IMG/VR virus record: IMGVR_UViG_3300014501_000042
Location: 1-36,563 of that record
DNA length: 36,563 nucleotides
Source: a virus
Reading direction: 5' to 3' (one strand)
The position numbers and the translations under genes were made by a program. Below are positions 1-6,836 of this stretch, one piece after another. The notes under the pieces were generated by a model, which was given only the letters and a program-made list of their open reading frames with translations, did no database searches and was not told where the DNA came from. Each line of letters begins with the position of its first letter. The first letter of the stretch is position 1.

Positions 1-106
1 CAGCGCGACGGAAATGGTCCATGGCGTAAGCGATTGATGCGCCGCAACCGGGGTTTTTGCAGGCATTTTTGAGATTTTACCTCGCTCGCGGGCCCCTTGC
101 GTCGAG
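1..106. other. Left flank, outside the putative attL
   Basis: This stretch precedes the 17-bp repeat and is probably chromosomal. No gene can be assigned. On the minus strand an ATG at 66-64 opens a frame running off the edge (begins MPAKTPVAAHQ), with a GAGG about 13 nt upstream. Another minus frame contains CKNPGCG, which looks like a zinc knuckle but has no start codon. A plus frame stops at about 72. The piece is too short to choose between them. Confidence 0.3.
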
Positions 107-123
107 CTTAACATAACACCCAT
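107..123 (+). repeat. 17-bp direct repeat, putative attL core
   Basis: The sequence cttaacataacacccat occurs here and again, perfectly and in the same orientation, at 36441-36457. The two copies bracket a complete siphophage gene set. In both, cccat is followed 7-11 bases later by atggg, giving a small imperfect dyad such as tyrosine recombinases bind. That it is the crossover core is an inference; no empty site can be seen. It is not tRNA-like. Confidence 0.55.
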
Positions 124-125
124 AC

Positions 126-154
126 TTGACATGGGAGGCTCGCCAGCCGATAAT
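126..154 (+). promoter_or_regulatory. Sigma70-type promoter of the left operon
   Basis: TTGACA (126-131) and GATAAT (149-154) are separated by exactly 17 bp, a near-consensus housekeeping promoter in otherwise GC-rich DNA. It starts directly after the putative attL core and points into the leader and replication gene, so it is probably the main early promoter. A start near 161 would leave a leader of about 400 nt before the first gene. Confidence 0.6.
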
Positions 155-278
155 TTCGGGTGTTGCAGTGCTGGAGGCGCGATCGAGGGGAATCGAGCCT
201 GGGGGCGATAAATTTTGGCCGGGATGGGGCGGGAGATTTGTGTCGTGCTGGCGGCGGGGCTGGTCCGAAGAGGGGGGG

Positions 279-332
279 ATGAATGTGCCAACCCCACCCG
301 CGCGGGCCGCGCCTGAGCGCACCAGCGGGTGA
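279..332 (+). CDS. Possible 17-aa leader peptide
   Basis: A short open frame starts at ATG 279 directly after a G-rich Shine-Dalgarno-like run (agaggggggg) and encodes MNVPTPPARAAPERTSG. It lies in the leader between the first promoter and the structured region at 345-544. It could couple translation to folding of that leader, or be chance. No family is recognisable. Confidence 0.2.
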   Translation: MNVPTPPARAAPERTSG

Positions 333-340
333 AGAAAAAC

Positions 341-370
341 TTGACGTCTTCGAAGAGGCGTGGTTATCAT
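341..370 (+). promoter_or_regulatory. Second promoter, overlapping the long inverted repeat
   Basis: TTGACG (341-346) and TATCAT (365-370) are 18 bp apart. The interval between them is almost entirely the left arm of the 22-bp inverted repeat (345-366), which contains the palindrome cttcgaag. That placement would suit repressor occlusion or control by cruciform extrusion. A transcript starting near 377 would lack the left arm and could not form the long stem, whereas one from the 126-154 promoter could. Confidence 0.45.
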
Positions 371-544
371 TCCACGCAGATCACTCTCGCGAAAGGGTGA
401 TCCGGGCTTCGCGGCCCGCCCGTGGTGGCTCAGTGGCGATTGACCTTGCGCTGAGTCTAACCACGCCTCTTCGACGACGCGAGCATCTGCCGCAGGCATG
501 ACGCCTCGACCTCGTGACTCGAAGGGCAAGGTCAATCGAGGTCG
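345..544 (+). ncRNA. Highly structured leader with long stem and pseudoknot-like pairing
   Basis: Arms 345-366 and 458-479 pair over 22 bp with one mismatch. Inside are hairpins 379-387/394-402 (GNRA-like GCGA in its loop), 403-407/414-418 and 429-433/451-455, plus a helix 372-376/421-425 that encloses the first two. The loop of the last hairpin (437-449) is perfectly complementary over 13 nt to downstream 526-538. A rival helix 507-514/537-544 overlaps the end of that pairing, and 358-363/372-377 competes with the long stem. The design suggests a switching leader, an antitermination RNA or a cruciform replication element, directly upstream of the initiator gene at 559. I know of no named family that matches. 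Confidence 0.5.
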
Positions 545-558
545 GGAAGTGAGCCACG

Positions 559-1839
559 GTGGGCTCGCGCATTTCTTCCGATGACGCGCCGAACGCGCGC
601 AGCGATTCCAATTCCCAACTGCACCAGACGACGTTCATCAGTGATGAGGCGTACAAGCTTCACATCGAGACGCACGGCGGTGTCGTCCTCCGTTTCCTGG
701 TAGAGTTGAGGCGGCGAAAAGTTTTTGTCCACGCGGCGTCCTTCGAAGTGCTGGTGAGGATGCTGGAGGTGCTCGATGAAGACGCGCTCCGACAGCACCG
801 CTTCGTCGCCAGGGTCAGCCAGGGCTATCTCTGCGAAGCCACCGGCCGAATACCGAGCACCGGAACGCGTGGACATATCGCTCGGCTGCTGCAAGAACTG
901 GTCGCCGCCAAGATCATCACCTGCATCGAAAATGGAACATCGACCAGCGCCAGTTCCTACGAGCTGCATTTGCCGAAGGAAGCCACCGATCGGTCCAATC
1001 CGTTTCCCGTCAAACGATCCAGCAAGAAGGGGCGTTGCGCCCGTGATAGTACCCAGCGCGCGCGGGCGCTTGTACCTAACAATCCTATAACGCGCGCCGG
1101 CGCTGGGAACCAGCGCGCGCCTGAGGTTGTACCTGACGGAACCCTAGCGCGCGCCGGCGCTTGTAACCAGCGCGCGCCGGCGCTAGGAGGGGGTACTATC
1201 ACGGGCGCAACACCCCCCCCCGATACTACAGAGGTCTTTTCTTCTTCTTCTCCTGCTGTAGAAGAAGAAGAGCGGAGGGCCGATGCTGCTGCTTCAGTGC
1301 TGGCTGAGTTCGGGTTCGGCGACGAAGCGGTCCTCCAAATCCTCAACCTTCCAACCGCGACGCTGCTAGTGGTCCGTGCCGCCTGCGAGGAGGCGACGCA
1401 CAAGCCACTGGGCCAGCGATTCGGATTGGCCAGGAGCCTGATCAAAAAACCGGGCAACATCAGCCCGCATATTCTCGATCGCGTTCGCAGGCAGATCGAG
1501 GACGCCAGGGTGAAGCCGTTCGACGGGATGATCGAGCCGGCGAAGGTTGCGCGGCAGATCGATGCGGCCACATCACAGTTTCGATCTGCTCAACCGGAGG
1601 ATCCACGCGAGCTGCGGCGAGCCAAGTTGGCGGAACTGAAGGCATTGCCGGATGAGCAACTGGCGGGATTGATCGATCGGCTCATCGAGCAGGTGCCGGC
1701 GGACAATCACTTCCTCCGCAATTTGTACGAAGGGAAACGATTCGTCGCGTTGAATTTCGCGCCGATGGTGGACGCGCTGCACGATCAACTGACGCGCGAG
1801 CGGTCCGCGGCCGCGGCGGAAGTGGGGGGGCAGCCATGA
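559..1839 (+). CDS. Lambda O-like replication initiator with internal origin
   Basis: The 426-aa product starts at GTG 559, with gggaag as a modest Shine-Dalgarno. Residues about 30-140 are compact and helix-rich and look like a winged-helix DNA-binding domain. Residues about 155-235 are a low-complexity linker (repeated RAGAGNQRAP-type peptides, acid and serine stretches). Residues about 240-426 are helical and may bind partners. The linker is encoded by GC-rich iterons inside a long inverted repeat, exactly as oriLambda lies inside the O gene. By that analogy the protein binds its own gene and recruits the host helicase machinery. There is no lambda P or helicase gene beside it. The assignment rests on architecture, since I cannot show homology. 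A more general phage regulator with a winged helix is the alternative. Confidence 0.55.
   Translation: MGSRISSDDAPNARSDSNSQLHQTTFISDEAYKLHIETHGGVVLRFLVELRRRKVFVHAASFEVLVRMLEVLDEDALRQHRFVARVSQGYLCEATGRIPSTGTRGHIARLLQELVAAKIITCIENGTSTSASSYELHLPKEATDRSNPFPVKRSSKKGRCARDSTQRARALVPNNPITRAGAGNQRAPEVVPDGTLARAGACNQRAPALGGGTITGATPPPDTTEVFSSSSPAVEEEERRADAAASVLAEFGFGDEAVLQILNLPTATLLVVRAACEEATHKPLGQRFGLARSLIKKPGNISPHILDRVRRQIEDARVKPFDGMIEPAKVARQIDAATSQFRSAQPEDPRELRRAKLAELKALPDEQLAGLIDRLIEQVPADNHFLRNLYEGKRFVALNFAPMVDALHDQLTRERSAAAAEVGGQP
1034..1271 (+). other. Putative replication origin (iterons in an inverted repeat)
   Basis: Two perfect 21-bp inverted arms, 1034-1054 and 1191-1211, enclose five copies of a GC-rich iteron with consensus agcgcgcgccggcgctt plus gtacc/gtaacc. 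The copies begin near 1055, 1090, 1112, 1146 and 1169, so spacing alternates about 35/22/34/23. Each iteron is itself nearly palindromic. A run of C (about 1213-1221) follows, then a pyrimidine/purine tract with perfect 12-bp arms (1240-1251 and 1260-1271), which could serve as an unwinding region. All of it is inside the initiator coding sequence. The function is inferred by analogy with lambda. Confidence 0.6.
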
Positions 1840-2084
1840 AGCTTCCCGATCCGCACCTGGCGGTGAGCACTTCGGCGTGTACGAGGCCGATCCCGGCGGG
1901 TTATTTGACCGTCGAGCAGATCGCCCAGCGATCCGGCTGGCCGGCGGAGATGCTGCACAAAAAGTTTCTGCGGCTTTGGAGTGAGCAGGGCGTCGCGGTG
2001 AAGCGCGGCGAGCAGTGGTACGTAGACCCGATTGTAATCCCGGCGATCGAGAAAGATCGCAGACCGCAGGTTCGCCGGACATGA
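1836..2084 (+). CDS. Small helix-turn-helix protein
   Basis: The 82-aa product overlaps the initiator by ATGA, so it is probably translationally coupled to it. Residues about 22-70 (YLTVEQIAQRSGWPAEMLHKK onward) read as a helix-turn-helix followed by a short wing (VAVKRGEQWYVDP), similar to excisionase or MerR-like DNA-binding proteins. A copy of the dispersed repeat cacctggcggtgagcac (1854-1870) lies inside the gene and encodes LAVSTSA. It could be a replication partner, an excisionase or a regulator. The fold is likely; the role is unknown. Confidence 0.6.
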   Translation: MKLPDPHLAVSTSACTRPIPAGYLTVEQIAQRSGWPAEMLHKKFLRLWSEQGVAVKRGEQWYVDPIVIPAIEKDRRPQVRRT

Positions 2085-2157
2085 AATTCCAGCGGCGCGG
2101 TCGATCGAGGTTTTTTGACGTTGGTGTTAATGACTCGATCGACGGCCGCTGGAAATT
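2084..2157. repeat. Imperfect inverted repeat after the HTH gene
   Basis: Arms of about 24 bp (2084-2109 and 2134-2157, cores ttccagcggc/gccgctggaa and cgatcgag/ctcgatcg) flank an AT-richer loop containing TTTTTTGACG. There is no T-run after the 3' arm, so it is not a classical terminator. It is the only sizeable gap in the first 6 kb and may be an operator or an RNA-processing hairpin separating the replication genes from the small-gene chain. Confidence 0.45.
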
Positions 2158-2253
2158 AAGTGCCGACTGCAAAGTCAAAAACCGGCGCGCGCCAAAGGGC
2201 AGGCGGCGCCGGTGGATTAGAAGCCCCGACAACTTACAGGATTGGAGGCAGTC

Positions 2254-2469
2254 ATGCCATTGTCAGTGCGCGAGCTCGTGGACGAAACGCCGACCCCGAG
2301 CGTCGAGTCGATTCGGCGGCGGCAGGAACGAGCGAACGAACGTCATCGCGCCGAGATTGATTTCATCGGCCTTGTGGCTGACCTGGCCGGGGCGGTAGAG
2401 CGCCTGGAATCGACGATCCGCTCGCGCTTCCCCACCGTCGAGGAATTGGAAAGCGAGGTACGATCATGA
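2254..2469 (+). CDS. Small charged helical protein
   Basis: The start is ATG 2254 behind a strong GGAGG at the right distance; a TTG at 2242 lies inside that ribosome-binding site and is discarded. The 71-aa product is charged and almost wholly helical (ESIRRRQERANERHRAEI, then LAGAVERLESTIRSRFP), which suggests a coiled coil. It ends in EVRS and overlaps the next gene at gaggtacgatcATGA, the first of a series of near-identical gene junctions. No known family is recognised. Confidence 0.7.
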   Translation: MPLSVRELVDETPTPSVESIRRRQERANERHRAEIDFIGLVADLAGAVERLESTIRSRFPTVEELESEVRS

Positions 2470-2759
2470 GCGAGGCTCGCATAATTCAACTTGGTCGCCA
2501 TGAGGCTGACCTCAAAGAATTCCGAAAGGTGACTTCCCCCAATGGCGCTGTCTCCCGGGAGTCAGTGGTAGTCGGAACTATCAACGCGGAGTTAGAGCTT
2601 CTCATTGATACGAGCAAAATCCCCTGGCACAAAATCCAGCGGGCGCTTCTCGCCAAGACCAAACGCACGGTCACGAATGGCGGCCTAGTCGTCATCCGCG
2701 TTAAATCTGGAACCGAGAAGATGATCGCCACGCCGCAGCTCCAGGAGGTGCGATCATGA
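2466..2759 (+). CDS. Hypothetical small early protein
   Basis: The 97-aa product overlaps both neighbours by ATGA. It has an alternating pattern suggesting a small alpha/beta domain (VVVGTINAELELLID, then GGLVVIRVKSGTEKMIA). Its C-terminus QEVRS is encoded by the shared junction GGAGGTGCGATCATGA (2744-2759), which also holds the ribosome-binding site of the next gene. No motif identifies a function. Confidence 0.65.
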   Translation: MSEARIIQLGRHEADLKEFRKVTSPNGAVSRESVVVGTINAELELLIDTSKIPWHKIQRALLAKTKRTVTNGGLVVIRVKSGTEKMIATPQLQEVRS

Positions 2760-2962
2760 CGCGATGCCAATCCGTTGCAGATTTGCGGCGAGAGTTTCCT
2801 CGCGACACGATCGTGCATCACCTCGGCGGCAAAATGAGAATCGTCGGGCACAGGATCACGCGGACGTACAAGCAGCCGCAATTGTTGGTGCAAACGTCTG
2901 AAGCTGCGGACGCTCGCAGAATATGGATTGGGGCGCCGTGCGCCGCGGAGGTGCGATCATGA
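2756..2962 (+). CDS. Hypothetical small early protein
   Basis: The 68-aa basic product overlaps both neighbours. It reads as a small beta-rich domain (DTIVHHLGGKMRIVGHRITR, QLLVQTSEA), similar to short phage proteins carrying a single SH3-like or KOW-like barrel, but that is only an impression. It ends AAEVRS, encoded by another copy of GGAGGTGCGATCATGA (2947-2962). No function is assigned. Confidence 0.6.
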   Translation: MTRCQSVADLRREFPRDTIVHHLGGKMRIVGHRITRTYKQPQLLVQTSEAADARRIWIGAPCAAEVRS

Positions 2963-3210
2963 AAACCCACGGTGTGGAGATCAATCCTTCCACGGCGCGT
3001 GTCGCGCCCAGCTTCGGGGGCTTCGGCGTTTTCTGCGGCAACACGCCGATCAACTGGTACTCGAATCGCGAGATGGCCGACGCCGTTGCCCAGCGTCTGC
3101 TGCAGCTCGCGGACAAGAGAGGCGACATCAGTCTGCAACAGATCGAGGCCGATGCGCAGGACCTAATTCGCCGCGCCAAGGCCACGGCTGCGAAGGCCGG
3201 TGTTTCATGA
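2959..3210 (+). CDS. Hypothetical small early protein
   Basis: The start is placed at ATG 2959, the ATGA overlap, rather than the upstream ATG at 2923, because the shared junction gives a ribosome-binding site there. The 83-aa product has an N-terminal part with FGGFGVFCGNTPINWYSNR followed by an amphipathic helical half (MADAVAQRLLQLADKRGDISLQQIEADAQDL). No family is recognised. It is coupled downstream by ATGA to a zinc-ribbon protein. Confidence 0.65.
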   Translation: MKTHGVEINPSTARVAPSFGGFGVFCGNTPINWYSNREMADAVAQRLLQLADKRGDISLQQIEADAQDLIRRAKATAAKAGVS

Positions 3211-3488
3211 GCCGGCCGCAGGCCCCCACCTGGGCGGAGATCGAGGCTGGGATGTCCGCCGCGATCGCGGCGGGGCGGCACTGCCGGATCGAGGATTGGC
3301 ACGGCGAGGTCTGTGCCGGCTGCGACCAGTGGACGCGCGTGATTTACCACACGGCGGAGGACGGCAAGCGCTTCTGTCCGGCGTGCGCCGACAAGATGGG
3401 CCAGGGCCCGCAAGCGTGGATCGAGAAGCAAAGACGCCGCGCGGCGATGGCGGCGATGGCGGCGGCCGCACGCGGAGGTGCGCGTTGA
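3207..3488 (+). CDS. Small zinc-ribbon protein
   Basis: The 93-aa product contains two CxxC pairs (CAGC near residue 34 and CPAC near residue 60) about 25 residues apart, a typical zinc-ribbon arrangement. It then has a conserved-looking WIEKQRRRAAM helix and an Ala-rich tail. Zinc ribbons of this size in phages often contact nucleic acid or RNA polymerase; which applies here cannot be told. It ends with GGAR encoded by the junction GGAGGTGCGCGTTGA (3474-3488), which starts the next gene at TTG. Confidence 0.65.
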   Translation: MSRPQAPTWAEIEAGMSAAIAAGRHCRIEDWHGEVCAGCDQWTRVIYHTAEDGKRFCPACADKMGQGPQAWIEKQRRRAAMAAMAAAARGGAR

Positions 3489-3730
3489 GCGCGACGCCGA
3501 GAATCATCCTGCGCATCGAGATTTCCCCGCGGGCCAGGTCCGCGCTCGAGGCGTACTGCATCGGCGCGGGCAAGATCAAGATGCGGGCGATGAGCCAACT
3601 CGTGGAGTGGTTCGCGTCTCAGCCGCCGATGGTGCAGGCGTCGATCATGAACGATTTCCCGCCGAGCATCGCCGCGGAGGCCAACCGGATGATTTTGAAA
3701 AGAATTCTTTCGACGGAGGGCCGCGCGTGA
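3485..3730 (+). CDS. Small protein, possible DNA-binding regulator
   Basis: Translation probably starts at TTG 3485 (TTGA overlap) with GGAGG upstream; no in-frame ATG fits. The 81-aa product begins TPRIILRIEISPRARSALEAYC, a beta strand followed by helices, a layout seen in ribbon-helix-helix proteins, and continues SQLVEWFASQPPMVQASIMND. That pattern would suit a small dimeric repressor or activator of the early operon. This is a fold-level guess. It is coupled to the methyltransferase by GTGA. Confidence 0.55.
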   Translation: MSATPRIILRIEISPRARSALEAYCIGAGKIKMRAMSQLVEWFASQPPMVQASIMNDFPPSIAAEANRMILKRILSTEGRA

Positions 3731-4650
3731 ACCGGATCAAGGCCATCGATCTGCTTTGCGGGGCGGGCGGTTGGGGCTGCGCGACGCGCGGGCTGCCGAT
3801 CGACGTGATTCTTGCGGTCGATCTATGGGATGCTGCGTGCGTCACGTATGGATTGAATCATCCAAACGTCACCATCTGGGCCGTCGATGTGCGCGATCCG
3901 GTCGTGCAGGAGAAGATCATCGCCTTCGCCCAGGACCATGATGTGCGCTTGGTGCTCGGCGCGATCACCTGTCAATGGCTCAGCGTCTATAGGCACATCC
4001 AGAAGGTCGACCATGCCGAGCGCGAAGCGAACCGTCTCACCCTGGATTCCTGCCTCTGCCTGGTGAAACAGATCGAGCCGCAATGGTGGTGCCTGGAGGA
4101 TGTGACGCAGATTACTCGCGAGCTGCCGCCATTCACCCCTTACGAAATCTTCAACGCCGCCCACTGGTCGGCGCAGCGTCGGCGGCGTTGCTTCATCGGC
4201 GAATTTCCAAGGCCACGCAAATGTCCGGTGGGCGGCGCGAAGCTTCTGCGGGATTGCATCCGGCCAGGTCCCTATCGGATCGGGCGACGACTGATGGGGA
4301 GAATCCCACAGCGGGCCAGGACGTTCACGAAACAGACCTGTCTCGCCGCCGAGCTTGATCGCAAAGCGCCGACCGTTTTGTCTCAATGCTCTCGCAGGGA
4401 CGCGGAAATGGCGATCGTCGATCCGTCGCTGCCCGGTGGCATGCGCAATCCGGAGTGGCAGGAGTTGGCGGCGATCCAGGGCTTCCCCGACGATTACCTT
4501 TTTTACGGCTCACCCACCGACGTGATGAAGCAGGTCGGCGGCGCGGTTCCGATCCCCCTGGCCCACGCCATCCTTCGCGGCATCGTCGAGCAGGCAGCGC
4601 GGCACAATTCTCACGCGGCGATCGCCGCAACACACGGAGGTGCACGTTGA
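3727..4650 (+). CDS. C5-cytosine DNA methyltransferase (variant motif IV)
   Basis: The 307-aa product (GTG start) has the class order of C5-cytosine methyltransferases. Motif I is DLLCGAGGWG near the N-terminus. Motif IV is ITCQW with catalytic Cys82, motif VI is LEDVT in place of ENV, motif VIII is AQRRRR, and motif X is VGGAVPIPLAHAI at the C-terminus. The usual Pro before the catalytic Cys is Thr, and Asn of ENV is Asp. Both are unusual and may alter activity or mark a divergent branch. No restriction enzyme is adjacent, so it is a solitary enzyme that probably protects phage DNA from host restriction. The region between VIII and X is short for a target-recognition domain. Confidence 0.85.
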   Translation: MNRIKAIDLLCGAGGWGCATRGLPIDVILAVDLWDAACVTYGLNHPNVTIWAVDVRDPVVQEKIIAFAQDHDVRLVLGAITCQWLSVYRHIQKVDHAEREANRLTLDSCLCLVKQIEPQWWCLEDVTQITRELPPFTPYEIFNAAHWSAQRRRRCFIGEFPRPRKCPVGGAKLLRDCIRPGPYRIGRRLMGRIPQRARTFTKQTCLAAELDRKAPTVLSQCSRRDAEMAIVDPSLPGGMRNPEWQELAAIQGFPDDYLFYGSPTDVMKQVGGAVPIPLAHAILRGIVEQAARHNSHAAIAATHGGAR

Positions 4651-6191
4651 CAGCGACATTGGCGGCCAGCCCTGAGCTGGGCCGAAGGGAGCCAATTAAA
4701 AAGGTGAACGGGCATCCGGCGGTGAGCAAATCGCCGGCGACATCGCCGCGCATGACGGTGCGGACCGCATCGCCACCGGCGACGGTGGTCGACGAGGATT
4801 TGCAGTTTCATCCTGCGGCCGAGATCGTGCCGCCGCTGCCCGATGTGGAGTTGGCGCAGTTGGCCGATCACTTCCGACGCCTGGGCAGCGCACCGAAGTT
4901 TCTGCGGGCTGGCCGGCTCATCATCGACAACCGCGATCGCGTTCTCGCTTGCAAAATGGCCGGTCTGCCATTACAGTTCGAGCAATGGGACGGATTCGGC
5001 TCACCTGCGGAGTTGGCGGCGCGGCTCAACATTCCGCCGCACCTCAACGAAAGCCAACGTGCGTGCAGCGCCGTCCTCATCGCCCAGCAGCTCGCCCGGG
5101 AGCATGGGCTGCCGCAGCGCCCCAGGGATGAGAAAGGGGCGTTTTTAGAGAAAAAACCCACAAGTGCAAATTTGCACTCGTGGCTGGACGCGCCTGGCGG
5201 CGTGTACCGGGGAATCGTCCAGACCGCCATCGCCATCGCCGGGGCACATCGCCGCAGCTTTTTTTACGCCGAACAGATGAGCCGTGAATCCGCCGATCTT
5301 TTCGGCAAGGTCCACGGCGGGAAGCTCAACCTCAATCAGGCCCGACTCAAACAGTCCAAAAACCTGGCGGTTCGCAAACTCGCCAATGTGAATGGCGATG
5401 CTCGTGGTTACAACCACGATAGTGCCGACTGCCAAGTCACGGTGGGCGATTGCCTGAAGATCATGCCCAAGATGAAGGATAAATCCTTCCCCCTCATCTT
5501 CGCCGATCCGCCCTACAACCAGGGCGAGCATTACGATGCCGACCCCACGCGCGACAAGCTGCCCGTCGACAAATATCTCGCCTGGTGCGAACAGTGGATG
5601 CGTCACTGCGCGCGGCTGCTCACGTCCGACGGCTCATTGTTCGTGATGATCTCGACGCGCTACGCCGGCCGCTTCGACGTGCTGCTGCGCAACCTGGGCC
5701 TGCACTGGCGCGCGATGATCACCTGGCACGGCAACTTCCCCGAACACACCCGCGCCAACTTCCAGCCGGCGGCGCGGATCATCCACTACTTCACCCGCTC
5801 GCCCAGCAAATTCATCTTCAACGATGATCTGATCCGCATGCCGTCGCGCCGGGACCAGATCGAGGATGCGCGGCGCGTCAGCGAGAAGGGCATCGTCCCT
5901 CACGACGTCTGGCAGATCCCCTGGGAGATTCCCTGCGTCACCGGCAACTCCAAAGAGCGCGTCCCGTTCGACGACATGCCGCCGCAACTGCCCCAGAAAC
6001 TTCTCACGCGCATCGTCCTGGCCGCGAGCAATCCCGGCGATCGAGTCTTCGACCCCTTCACCGGCAACGGCACCACCTGGCGCGCCTGCGGCGAGCACAA
6101 TAGAAAATTCACCGGCATCGAGCGATCCGAAAAATACGCCGCTCAGGCGCGCCGCTGGGCGCCTTCGCTTCCCGAGGGAGGCAAATCATGA
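4647..6191 (+). CDS. ParB-like domain fused to N4/N6 DNA methyltransferase
   Basis: The 514-aa product starts at TTG 4647 (TTGA overlap, GGAGG upstream). Residues about 65-160 resemble the ParB/sulfiredoxin-like N-terminal domain (LIIDNRDRVLACKMAGLPLQ), followed by a helical segment. Residues about 270-510 are an amino-methyltransferase with DPPYN at 287-291 and FDPFTGNGTT near 468-477, the catalytic-motif-first order of the beta class. Such ParB-methylase fusions are common in phages and methylate adenine-N6 or cytosine-N4. With the C5 enzyme upstream it would give the phage two kinds of base modification. No cognate nuclease is present. Confidence 0.85.
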   Translation: MTATLAASPELGRREPIKKVNGHPAVSKSPATSPRMTVRTASPPATVVDEDLQFHPAAEIVPPLPDVELAQLADHFRRLGSAPKFLRAGRLIIDNRDRVLACKMAGLPLQFEQWDGFGSPAELAARLNIPPHLNESQRACSAVLIAQQLAREHGLPQRPRDEKGAFLEKKPTSANLHSWLDAPGGVYRGIVQTAIAIAGAHRRSFFYAEQMSRESADLFGKVHGGKLNLNQARLKQSKNLAVRKLANVNGDARGYNHDSADCQVTVGDCLKIMPKMKDKSFPLIFADPPYNQGEHYDADPTRDKLPVDKYLAWCEQWMRHCARLLTSDGSLFVMISTRYAGRFDVLLRNLGLHWRAMITWHGNFPEHTRANFQPAARIIHYFTRSPSKFIFNDDLIRMPSRRDQIEDARRVSEKGIVPHDVWQIPWEIPCVTGNSKERVPFDDMPPQLPQKLLTRIVLAASNPGDRVFDPFTGNGTTWRACGEHNRKFTGIERSEKYAAQARRWAPSLPEGGKS

Positions 6192-6427
6192 AATTCTCTC
6201 CGCCCCAACCCCTGGACGACGAGGAGCTGCAGCGGCGCGTGGATGCCCTGCGCGCGGCGGGCAAGCCGCTGAGGATGGCCGACGTGCATCCCGAATACGT
6301 CGCCTACTACGCCGAGGCGCGATTGTTCCAGAAAACCGCCTGGGGCGTCGCCCTGATCGCCGTCGGCGGCATCGTCGCCGTCGCACTGATGGTCCTGGCC
6401 ATCCTCAAAATCGGAGGCATCATATGA
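6188..6427 (+). CDS. Small single-pass membrane protein
   Basis: The 79-aa product has a hydrophilic N-terminal half with EELQRRVDALRAAGKPLRMADVHPEY and a single C-terminal transmembrane helix (about residues 52-74, VALIAVGGIVAVALMVLAI). It overlaps the methyltransferase (ATGA) and the next membrane protein (ATGA). The tail-anchored form suits an inner-membrane accessory such as superinfection exclusion or an early membrane factor; nothing more specific can be said. Confidence 0.65.
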   Translation: MKFSPPQPLDDEELQRRVDALRAAGKPLRMADVHPEYVAYYAEARLFQKTAWGVALIAVGGIVAVALMVLAILKIGGII

Positions 6428-6597
6428 CACCTGGCGGTGAGCACTTGGACGTCATGGAGCAGATGAACCGGCGCGATCGGATCGTCCGCAACGCGTTCTG
6501 GGGATTCATCGGCGGGATGCTCCTGGGATTCCTCCTGGCGGCGCTGTTCATCATCATCCGCCTAGCGGCGAGCACTTCAACTGGAGGCACGCCGTGA
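6424..6597 (+). CDS. Small membrane protein carrying two repeat copies
   Basis: The 57-aa product has one transmembrane helix (about residues 27-48, GFIGGMLLGFLLAALFIII). Its N-terminus TPGGEHLD is encoded by the dispersed repeat cacctggcggtgagcac (6428-6444), and its C-terminus RLAASTSTGG by another copy (6561-6575), read in a different frame relative to the repeat. So the repeats form both ends of this protein. It may act as a pair with the preceding membrane protein. No family is recognised. Confidence 0.6.
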   Translation: MTPGGEHLDVMEQMNRRDRIVRNAFWGFIGGMLLGFLLAALFIIIRLAASTSTGGTP

Positions 6598-6836
6598 TCA
6601 AACGCGAAACGTTTAGTGCAGTCGTGTTGCTCGGGATCGAGGATCGGTTGCGCCGTCAGTTGATCGAGATCCAGGACGAAGTGTTGCGCGTGGAGTGCGC
6701 GATGTCACGCGAGACCAATTGCCGACGCATGATGCGTCTGGAGAACCATCGCAGCTCATTGCAGCGGCGGGAGGGGCGGATTCTCGACGCGATGAAGCTC
6801 GTACCCGGCCAGTACAAGGGAGCCGATCATGGATGA
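6594..6836 (+). CDS. Hypothetical small helical protein
   Basis: The 80-aa product starts at GTG 6594 (GTGA overlap), with ggaggc just upstream. It is basic and predicted wholly helical, with heptad-like Leu/Ile/Met spacing (EDRLRRQLIEIQDEVLRVECAM, then RRMMRLENHRSSLQRREGRI), consistent with a two-helix coiled coil. Its end overlaps the next start by 8 nt. The function is unknown. Confidence 0.6.
   Translation: MIKRETFSAVVLLGIEDRLRRQLIEIQDEVLRVECAMSRETNCRRMMRLENHRSSLQRREGRILDAMKLVPGQYKGADHG

Noticed and set aside
2115-2143. Promoter TTGACG in the loop of the 2084-2157 inverted repeat
   Set aside because: No acceptable -10 element at 16-18 bp; atcgac does not qualify.
2928-3206. Upstream extension of the zinc-ribbon gene
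   Set aside because: It overlaps the 2959-3210 gene in another frame; the ATGA overlap at 3207 is the natural start.
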